In this document: piece by piece, positions 56,810 through 64,000 of the stretch | How the letters are laid out: the number at the start of each line of letters is the position of its first letter | How positions within the stretch are numbered: position 1 is the first letter of the stretch | Assembly: GCA_037127255.1 (NCBI GenBank) | Contig: JBANSL010000008.1 | Location: forward strand, 36,469,373 to 36,533,372 | Origin: Persicaria tinctoria | Taxonomy: Eukaryota > Streptophyta > Magnoliopsida > Caryophyllales > Polygonaceae | DNA length: 64,000 nucleotides | Direction: 5' to 3' | Program-made: the position numbers and the translations under genes | The notes under the pieces: model-generated | The model's input: only the letters and a program-made list of their open reading frames with translations | Told to the model about the DNA's origin: nothing | The model's database searches: none

Positions 56810-57035
56810 TACATAATTTGAAACTCAAACTCACAAATTCAATCAATCTTGCACAGACACAAATTCAACTTTGCACGTCTTTAAGTGATTCCCAATTCAG
56901 TCTCATTCACAAACTTCCTAATTTGAAACTCAAACTCACAAATTCAATCAATCTTGCACAGACACAAATTCAATGCTTCCCAATTCAGTGTCATTCACAA
57001 ACTTCCTAATTTGAAACTCAAACTCATAAATTTAA
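56810..57035. repeat. Direct repeats of about 105 bp in MULE-2
   Basis: AATTTGAAACTCAAACTCAC, AATTCAATCAATCTTGCACA and GACACAAATTCAA occur at 56816-56870 and again at 56921-56974. A third partial copy is at 57008-57035. Confidence 0.85.
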
Positions 57036-57524
57036 GATAACTATTTTGATAGGTAGTTTTATCTGCAACCTTGATACTCAATTTCACAAGCTGACATTAG
57101 AAATCCCAATTTCGAAACCTTAATTTTCGAAAATTTTGAAAGACCACATACCTCCTTTATATAGCCCAGCTCCAGTTGCCCCTCCTCTCTAGTAGATTTC
57201 GGCGCGGCCAAGCTCCAGTCGGTGTAGCCGGTGGGCGTGTGTAACCTTCCCCTTTCTTCCTCGCCTTCTACTACCCATGTTCCTTCCTTCCTCTTCCATG
57301 TATCTTCTTTCCCTTCTTTCTTTCTTTGTTCGCAGCTCCGACCTGGCGCACAAGCAGCAGCAGCTCCAATCGGCGGCGTTCTTACCGACCCCGTAGCTCC
57401 GACCTGGCGGCCGGCCTTCGTGCTCTCTCTGGTGCGAGCATCGTGTGTCTCTCTCTTTTCGCTTCCTTCTTCTTCTTCTGTCCGTTCTTTTTTTCTTCTT
57501 TCAAAATTAACGATGTTAACCCCG
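57036..57524. other. MULE-2 right-arm leader-like segment
   Basis: A GC-richer stretch (57170-57440) that on the minus strand precedes AT-rich intron-like DNA. Frames are low-complexity and no family was recognised. A CTCCGACCTGGCG phrase is repeated at 57336 and 57395. Confidence 0.35.
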
Positions 57525-57657
57525 CCCGGTTAAGTTTAATAGGGAAGGGCACGAGGCAAAAAGTTTCAAAACCTCAGGGGCACCACACGAAATATGCAAA
57601 TGAGTTGTATACCTCGCGAAAATTGCAATACGTCAGGGGTACCTCGCGAAATTTCCG
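57525..57657 (-). repeat. MULE-2 right TIR
   Basis: The more complete of the two TIRs; it ends in the inverse of CGGAAATTTCGCGAGGT, directly before the target copy. Confidence 0.85.
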
Positions 57658-57911
57658 AAAAATATATTAAAAAAAATAAATAAATAAATACATTCTCAGC
57701 GCTTTTTTGGAAAAAGCACTGTGCTTCCCATATATTAATAGCGCTTGTTTTATACAACCGCTATACTTGACAAAATTATATTTAAAAAAATAAACTAAAT
57801 ATATTCTCAGCGCTTGTTTAGAAAAAGCGCTATGCTTCCCATACATTATAGCGGTTTTGAATAAGCGCTTTTAAATTTTCGCTATTAATGACTAAATTTG
57901 TACTAGTGCAT

Positions 57912-58086
57912 CTAAAGATTGATTGTCATTTCGTACGAGAGAAACTCCAAGAAGGTTTTCTACAACCTATTCATGTGAGAACAGAAGCTCAATTGGCTGA
58001 TATTTTTGACAAAATCACTATGTGAAAAGCATCACTTATTCCTCTCTTCCAAGTTAGGTCATGTTGGATTCTCCCCAAGGCTAACT
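57912..58086 (+). pseudogene. copia-1 RNase H, part after the CACTA insertion
   Basis: The reading continues from 51151 with KIDCHFVREKLQEGF and a decayed end-of-polyprotein segment, then the purine tract at 58087-58096. Confidence 0.8.
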
Positions 58087-58097
58087 TGAAGGGGGGA

Positions 58098-58419
58098 TAT
58101 GGAGAATATGGTTCAGATTATATAATTTTCTTATTGTCATTTTCACTTTGTCATGACATTTTATGTAATAAGGCAAAAGACACTCATGTGCAAGGCACAT
58201 GTGAGCTAGTTGTAAGCTACTTTGGCAGACTATTTAAGGTCAATCTCTTCTCTCCCAAAGTCATAAGGTTTGGGGAATGATGCCTCTCATTATGGCAATG
58301 AATGACGCTTTTCTTATCTAGCTCATTCTCTCCGTTTGAATGCAACAAGAAAGCTCCATTTTTATCACTATATTTTGGTTGATGGACACGGATCTGGGAG
58401 ACTTTGTCTCGGTTTTACA
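58098..58419 (+). repeat. 3' LTR of copia-1
   Basis: 322 bp, TATGGAGAA...TTTTACA, following the purine tract GAAGGGGGGA. It shows roughly 10% divergence from the 5' LTR by eye. Confidence 0.9.
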
Positions 58420-58424
58420 AGTTG

Positions 58425-58478
58425 ACTTTCCCTGGTAGAGAATATATGGTATACTAGAAACCAACATCTCTTTAAACA
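58425..58478 (+). pseudogene. LINE fragment between the two copia elements, part 2
   Basis: About 54 bases separate the copia elements. They encode a peptide with IWYTRNQHLF, the I-W-x-x-RN-x-x-x-F motif that plant LINEs carry between zf-RVT and RNase H. Confidence 0.6.
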
Positions 58479-58725
58479 TATGGGTTCATGTGGTCTAAGT
58501 GGCTTAAGGGCAATTCTGTAATTTTGGTGAGGTTGTTTTACAACCGAAACCAAACAGCTCAAATAGAGCATTTTGGCGCCAATTTCAGTTGTGTAACAAA
58601 CTGAGTTTGTGTGTGAAAACCGATATGGGTTTTCACTCTCTTTTCCTCATGTAAAGAACAATTTCCGACATTTTTATTGGAGTCTTCGTTTTCTTCCATT
58701 TTTCTCCGATTTGTGTTTGTCAAAA
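58479..58725 (+). repeat. 5' LTR of copia-2
   Basis: 247 bp beginning TATGGGTTCATG and ending GTTTGTCAAAA, followed at once by the primer-binding site. Confidence 0.92.
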
Positions 58726-58737
58726 GGGTATCAGAGC
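58726..58737 (+). other. Primer-binding site of copia-2
   Basis: GGGTATCAGAGC matches the initiator-Met tRNA primer complement except its first base. Confidence 0.85.
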
Positions 58738-58839
58738 GCATGGATTTGATCTGATTTGATTGAGTTTGAGTTCTGTATCTTCGATTCAAATTGATCCAAG
58801 AAGATACTGAGATTTTATGAGTTTTTTTTTTCGACGACA

Positions 58840-60240
58840 ATGGTGGGACGAGGATCCAATTCTCAACAAGGACAAGGTTCTGGCGAAGGAGCAGGAGCTG
58901 GTAGGGGATTTGAGAATGGAGCTGGCAGAGGATTTGTTTCTGTCACCCCTCCTGCACCTGGAAGCACAGGAATCGGGCGTGGATGGAATCTTGGAAATCA
59001 GAATATGCAATTTGGAGATATTACGCAAGGTATGAACACCGTGCACATAAATCCTTACTTCTTATCAAATTCAGATCATCCTGGGATGAATCTCGTATCT
59101 GTTTTGTTCAATGGCAAAAACTTTGTGAGCTGGAGTAGAAATGTTCGAATGGCTTTGGGTGCCAAGGCCAAATTGGGATTTATTATTGGTAGCTGTGTGC
59201 GTCCTAATGAGGATAGTGAGGATTTTGAGAAGTGGTTAAGGGCAGACTACATGGTTAGATGCTGGCTAGTGAATTCAATGAATAGCGAGATTGGGGAAAG
59301 TCTCACCTATGTGCAATCATCAAGATAACTTTGGGATGAGATTAAGGACAGGTATTATGAATCAAATGATACTTTGGTGTATCAACTGAAGAGGGATTTA
59401 AGCAATCTAAAGCAGGAAAACATGTCTGTTGGGGCATACTTTATGAAATCAAAGAAGATTTGGGATGAATTACAGATGCTGGATCCAATTCCGACTTGCG
59501 GCTGTGGTGGATTGAATCAGTGCTCTTGCAGTTTATTGAAGAAATTTGTTGAAAGGGCTGAGAAAGCTAAAGTCATGCAGTTCCTATTGGGATTGAATGA
59601 TGTGTTTGAGCACCTACGAGGCAATGTGCTATCAAAGGATCCAGCTCCTGGTTTGCACAAGGTATATCAGATGGCAGTTCAGATAGAGAGGTCTAAAGGC
59701 ATGACTTCCTTTGCTCAAGGAGAGAACAATGTACTGTTGGCAAATAGGGATGATAATTTTGATAGTGAAGCAAATGCTTTAGCAAAGCAAAGATTTAATG
59801 ATCAAAATAGATTTGATGATCAAAACAGGTTTGGTGATCAGGGAAAACAATTTGATCAAGCAAGAAGGGCCTATAAGAGGGCTACGCTTGACAGGAAATG
59901 TGATCACTGTGGTGAGCGTGGTCATACTAAGGATTACTGTTTTAAATTGATTGGGTATCCAGAATGGTTTAGAGGACCAAAAGAAGAAGACAAGCCTAAG
60001 TATAGTGGGAGATTTGCTGCTCAGTTTGACAGTAGCCAACAAGACAGTCCTTTTGATCAACACTTTGAGCAGAGTCAGAGTGTTGGGAAGCCAGACCAAG
60101 GCATGGTCAATGCAGTGTTCAGTGAGATAATGAAGATGATGAAAGGGAAAGCTTCCTTGGAGTCAGTGGATAGCTCAGTTAACCAAGCTATGACTCACTT
60201 TGCATGTACCTTAAATGTCTCTTTCCTTATTGGTGTTAAC
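58840..60240 (+). pseudogene. copia-2 gag region
   Basis: It starts at ATG 58840 with a Gly-rich leader, then NPYFLSNSDHPGMNLVSVLF and FVSWSRNVRMALGAKAKLGF (retrotransposon copia gag N-terminus). A TAA at 59326-59328 interrupts the frame, which otherwise continues unchanged from 59374. A second gag block (ETLVYQLKRDL-like) lies near 59370-59700. A short tandem FDDQNRF / FGDQGK repeat is near 59805-59860, and a complete CCHC zinc knuckle (CDHCGERGHTKDYC) is at 59899-59940. Confidence 0.88.
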
Positions 60241-62045
60241 AAGGGTGATAATGATACATGGATTGTGGATTCTGGTGCTACAGACCACATTGCCTTTGAC
60301 ACAAATATTTTCATAGAAGTTCGTGATTTGCATACAAGTGTGAATCTTGGATTGCCTAATGGAAGTAGTATTGTGGTCAACAAGAGTGGTACAGTGGCAT
60401 TAAGTGACAGCTTTGTTTTGAAAAATGTTTTACTGGTGCCTCAGTTTAGGCACAACTTGCTTTTTGTTTCTAAAATTGCCTTTGATCAGAGGTTGAGGGT
60501 CACATTTGATGATATATCGTGTTGGCTACAGGACCCTATAACTAAGAAGGCGCTGGCTACAGGATATGAGAAGAGAGGTTTATACATGTTGAAGGCTTCA
60601 ACTTGCCAGAGTGGCTGTAAGAATTTCTCTCATTCTCTTAGTCAAGTTGTTTCTGGTTGTAATAAGCTTGATAGAGCACATTTGATTCATGCCAGACTTG
60701 GGCACATGTCTTTTGCCAATTTACATCACTTGCCAGAGATTCATTGCAGTGATCTTAGAAACATGCATTGTGATACATGCTCTTTGACCAAGGCTCACAA
60801 GTTGAGCTTTGATAGAAGTGATTCTCTAGCTGAATTTCCTTTTAAGTTGGTTCATATGGATGTTTGGGGACCTTACAGGACCACTGCTTTGTGTGGTGCT
60901 AGATATTTTCTTACCATAGTTGATGATCATACTAGATCTACATGGGTCTATTTGATGCAAGATAAACTGCAGGTGTTAAGGAACATTACTGGGTTTCTTA
61001 ACATGGTTAACACTCACTTTCAAACATCAGTTCAGTTCATTAGATCAGATAATGGGACTGAATTCACTCAAAAAGGATGTGCAGATCTGTTCAACTCTGG
61101 GGTACCATCCATCAAAGAACAGCTCCAGGAGTTCATGAGCAAAATGGGCGTGTGGAAAGGAAACACACGCACCTAATTGAAACTGCTAGAGCAATTAGAG
61201 TTCATGTTGGATTGCCCATCAAGTTTTGAGGGGAGTGTGTCTTGAGTGCTACTCATATCATTAATAAACTGCCATCTGCTATCCTTCATTGGAAATCTCC
61301 ATTTGAGATGCTTTATAGGTCTCCTCCAAGGTATGATCAGCTTCGAGTAACTGGATGTCTATGCTATGTAGTCCAACCTAATGATCATAGAGACAAGCTG
61401 GGAATGGTGGATAGGAAGTGTATATTCCTTGGCTATCCAGTTGCTCAGAAAGCCTACAAACCGTATGATCTGACTAGGCACACCATCATAATCAGCCGTC
61501 ATGTGAAATTAGAAGAGCACATCTTCCCTTTCAAAACACCTGCTATTGTTGCAGATCCTCATAAGGTTGCTGGTGCTCCTCCCTTAGTATCTTTTGATGA
61601 TGATTATCCTGCCTTCCTAAACAACCAATCATGTCCTTCTCACACTGATCATAGAGGTTCTCCCATTCATGCTCATTCCTCACATCCTTCTCCACATGAC
61701 AATGCTACACCCAGGGCCTCAACTCCAATTCCAAGTCAGGTTTCAGATTCTCCTAACTTAGGCAGTCCAGTTGAGGATTCATCCTCATCCATCAACAACT
61801 CACATGTTCCCATCATATCTCATGGACTTAGAAGTCATATTCATAGGCCTGCAAGGTTTCAGGATTTCATCTGCAAGAATATCCCTTCTAAAGGCCACAT
61901 AGACACATCTTCTGATTCTGAATCCTTTGTAGTGTTTTCTACTACACATCTCTCTCATTTGTCTCCACAATACATCCATTCACTCATAAACATGTGCAGT
62001 ACTTTTGAGCCTAATTCCTACAGCCATGCCAAGGGAATTTCATAA
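60241..62045 (+). pseudogene. copia-2 protease and integrase region
   Basis: The protease active site WIVDSGATDH is at 60259-60288. The gag-pre-integrase zinc motif (HARLGHMSFANL and HCDTCSLTKAH) is at 60688-60800. The integrase core has VHMDVWGPY (first Asp near 60860) and IRSDNGTEF (second Asp near 61046). A frameshift lies at about 61090-61110 and a TGA near 61227. The C-terminal integrase part is open at 61242-62045 (CLCYVVQPNDHRDKL, FLGYP) and ends at a TAA, 62043-62045, that interrupts the polyprotein. Confidence 0.88.
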
Positions 62046-63526
62046 TGGGAAAAGGCCATGACTTTGGAGCTTGATGCTCTTACCAGTAACCACACTTGGC
62101 ATGTTCTTCCTCTCCCAAGTGGCAAGAAGGCTATAGGTTGTAAGTGGGTGTTCAAAATCAAGTACAAGCCTGATGGAAACATTGAGAGATATAAGGCTAG
62201 GCTAGTAGCTAAAGGGTATAATCAGGTAAAGGAAAAAGACTATAAATAGACATTTTCCCCAGTAGCCAAACTATCTACAGTCAGAATTATTCTTGCTCTT
62301 GCAGCTAGTAAGGGTTGGTCTCTTCACCAACTAGATGTGAACAATGCTTTCTTACATGGTTATTTAGAAGAAGAGGTTTACATGCACCCTCCTCCTGGCT
62401 ACTCAGTTCCTGCTGGGCATGTATGCAAGCTTACTAGATCTCTATGTGGCCTTAAACAGGCTAGTAGGCAATGGAATTCTGAGCTCACAAAGTTCATGGT
62501 CAGGATGGGGTTCACTCAGTCCTCTCATGACTACTCTTTATTTGTCAATGAAGCTGGTTCCTATATGACCATTGCTTTGGTCTATGTAGATGACATGCTC
62601 TTACTAGGGAATTCTTCAGAAGAAATTGCTTCCACAAAACAGGCTCTACACAAAGTTTTCACCATCAAAGACTTGGGAATTGCTAGATATTTCTTAGGAA
62701 TGGAAATTTCCAGATCTTCTCATGGCATTCTCCTTAACCAAAGGAAGTACATTCTTGATATTCTCAGGGATGCAAATATGGAAAATTGCAAATCCACTGA
62801 CTTCCCTATGCAGCATGGAACAAAGCTTTCTCTTCATGATGGGGATCCCATCTCAAGACCTGAGGATTACAGAAGATTAGTGGGTAGATTGTTGTACCTC
62901 ACCCTTACACGCCCTGACATTGCCTTTGCTGTTCAGCAATTGAGTCAATTCCTTCTTAATCCATTGCAACCTTACTGGAATGCCATGGTATACTTGCTCA
63001 GATATCTCAAAGGGTCCTTCAATCTAGCTCTCTCCTACTCTAGCAGTTCATGCCTATACAGATGCAGATTGGGGTAATTGTGTGGATACAGGAAGGTCTC
63101 TATCTGGGTATTGTGTGTTTCTAGGATCATCACTTATCTCCTGGAAAGCCAAGAAGCAGAAAGTTGTTTCTAAGTCTTCCACAGATAGTGAATATAGAGC
63201 TATGTCTATAGCTGCCAGTGAACTGGTGTGGGTTTAGGGTATTTTAGCTGATCTTGGCATATCAGTGACTCTCCCTGTCACCTTATTTTGTGATAACAAG
63301 AGTGCACAACAGCTTTCTCTCAATCCTGTCTTCCATGATAGGACAAAACACGTCAGAATTGACTCTCATTTCATCAGAGAAATGGTGACACAAGGGTTCA
63401 TTTCCACCAGATATGTTGCCTCCTCTTTACAGCTTGCTGACATTTTGACCAAGGCCTTGGGAGCTCATCAGCATACCTTTCTTCGTGCCAAGCTTGGTCT
63501 AGTGGTCCCTATGGCTAGTCCAGCTT
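62046..63526 (+). pseudogene. copia-2 reverse transcriptase and RNase H
   Basis: RT starts near 62058 with LELDALTSNHTWHVLPLP and GCKWVFKIKYKPDGNIERYK. A TAG at 62247-62249 interrupts it. The catalytic YVDD is at 62583-62594. The piece 62337-63077 is open. A frameshift near 63050 moves RNase H to another frame. RNase H motifs include YTDADWGN near 63055-63078, SSTDSEYRAM near 63178-63205 and, after a TAG near 63235, FCDNKSAQQLSLNPVFHDRT and HIRxDxHFIRE-like at 63265-63395. Disabling changes are few for its length. Confidence 0.88.
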
Positions 63527-63536
63527 GAGGGGGGCC

Positions 63537-63783
63537 TATGGGTTCATGTGGTCTAAGTGGCATAAGGGCAATTCTGTAATTTTGGTGAGGTTGTTTTACA
63601 ACCGAAACCAAACAGCTCAAATAGAGCATTTTGGCGCCAATTTCAGTTGTGTAACAAACTGAGTTTGTGTGTGAACACAGATCTGGGTTTTCACTCTCTT
63701 TTCCTCATGTAAAGAACAATTTCCTACATTTTGATTGGAGTCTTCGTTTTCTTCCATTTTTCTCCGATTTGTGTTTGTCAAAA
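63537..63783 (+). repeat. 3' LTR of copia-2
   Basis: 247 bp, about 97.5% identical to the 5' LTR by eye, followed by the AAACA target copy. Confidence 0.92.
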
Positions 63784-64000
63784 AAACAGATACCCATTCT
63801 CTGCTCGCAAAAAACATTAGAGCTGATACAAACTCATATTGAGAACTGGAAAAAAAATCTCTATGTTCGATGAGAATTTCGGAAAAACCCCAAACAGCTA
63901 AGACACAAATCTAAGAAAACCATTTCCTAGCAAAAACCACCCAAAGGGACTTTCAAACTAAATTTCGACGGCTCTACTCTTCCCAACAATGACAATTCGA
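63784..64000 (+). pseudogene. LINE RNase H (RVT_3-like) region, split part 3, running off the window
   Basis: The reading resumes with QIPILCSQKTLELIQTHIEN and, near 63937-63998, PPKGTFKLNFDGSTLPNN. This is the P-x-G-x-KLNFDGS start of the RNase H-like domain that follows zf-RVT in many plant LINEs. A TGA near 63871 interrupts it. The remainder lies outside the window. Confidence 0.65.

Larger units (their letters stand above)
53925..57657. mobile_element. Foldback Mutator-like element (MULE-2), 3.7 kb, Pack-MULE
   Basis: The ends CGGAAATTTCGC and its inverse, with an exact 9-bp target copy AAAAATATA (53916-53924 and 57658-57666), place it in the same family as MULE-1. Right-TIR motifs (TTTCGCGAGGTACCCCTGACG, ATTGCAATTTTCGCGAGGTA) also occur in the left TIR, which has lost about 45 bp. 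The splice-donor segment CAGGTGAGTA then AATCTAGGGTTTGGGGATTT (54255-54290) matches the right arm of MULE-1. It carries a convergent pair of tRNA-like sequences and a captured CIPK exon. No transposase was seen. Confidence 0.9.
51152..57908. mobile_element. CACTA element in copia-1 (3.0 kb without its nested MULE)
   Basis: Starts CACTAGTACAAA and ends with the inverse TTTGTACTAGTG. It is flanked by the 3-bp target copy CAT (51149-51151 and 57909-57911). Subterminal motifs AGCGGTTTTT / AGCGCTTGTTTTATACAA repeat in both orientations near each end. No transposase was recognised, so it is non-autonomous. The foldback MULE-2 has inserted at 53925 within its right subterminal zone. Confidence 0.92.
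44832..58419 (+). mobile_element. Ty1/copia LTR retrotransposon copia-1 (old, nested)
   Basis: Two LTRs of about 320 bp (TATGGAGAA...TTTTACA) are flanked by the exact 5-bp target copy AGTTG (44827-44831 and 58420-58424). A primer-binding site TGGTATCAGAG follows the 5' LTR at 46280 and a purine tract GAAGGGGGG precedes the 3' LTR. The domain order gag, protease, integrase, reverse transcriptase, RNase H fits copia. LTR identity is about 90% by eye. Many stops and shifts break the polyprotein. Three DNA elements have inserted: hAT in the 5' LTR, hAT in integrase, CACTA in RNase H. Confidence 0.92.
58479..63783 (+). mobile_element. Ty1/copia LTR retrotransposon copia-2 (young)
   Basis: LTRs of 247 bp at 58479-58725 and 63537-63783 differ at about six positions by eye. 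The 5-bp target copy AAACA (58474-58478 and 63784-63788) is exact. A GGGTATCAGAGC primer-binding site at 58726 and a purine tract GAGGGGGG at 63527-63534 border the internal region. Full copia domain order is present with few disabling changes. It inserted in the LINE next to copia-1. Confidence 0.93.

Overview
The window looks like flowering-plant nuclear DNA, probably from a eudicot. It has Ty1/copia and LINE retrotransposons, CACTA, hAT, Mutator-like, PIF/Harbinger and Helitron DNA elements with exact target-site duplications, GT-AG split exons of plant gene families, and a strongly AT-rich background. I found no intact host gene. The species cannot be named from the sequence.

Layout. 1-3306: two near-identical CACTA right ends about 3 kb apart, with an 80-bp tandem array between them. 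3815-8439: a long-arm foldback Mutator-like element (MULE) with a 9-bp TSD, carrying two convergent tRNA-like sequences and a nested PIF/Harbinger element. 9313-10490: a decayed DUF1517-type gene fragment. 10690-13670 and about 14950-27510: two related accessory blocks rich in GTCAGC repeats. The second block holds exon fragments (one AP-4 epsilon-like, one Myb/SANT-like), a truncated RTE LINE, an array of about 330-bp repeats and two more tRNA-like sequences. 27734-28472: a short MULE. 30244-44093 (minus strand): a 13.85-kb Helitron with pieces of at least six genes: an MSL2/3-like channel, two receptor-like kinases, the ARF-GAP AGD5, a full-length broken eRF1 and an ABCG transporter. A hAT element is inserted in it.

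44296-64000: a stack of nested insertions. A LINE open reading frame is split by copia-1 (44832-58419) and copia-2 (58479-63783). Copia-1 carries two hAT elements and a CACTA element (51152-57908). That CACTA carries a second foldback MULE (53925-57657) with its own pair of convergent tRNA-like sequences and a captured CIPK exon. LTR divergence judged by eye is roughly 10% for copia-1 and about 2.5% for copia-2, which agrees with the nesting order.

The most unusual theme is a MULE family whose two arms form a large imperfect inverted repeat and carry RNA polymerase III A/B-box tRNA-like modules near the centre. Related modules also flank the 330-bp array. No autonomous transposase or Rep/helicase gene was recognised, so the DNA elements look non-autonomous. 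Every coding region seen is either transposon-derived or a captured, disabled fragment.
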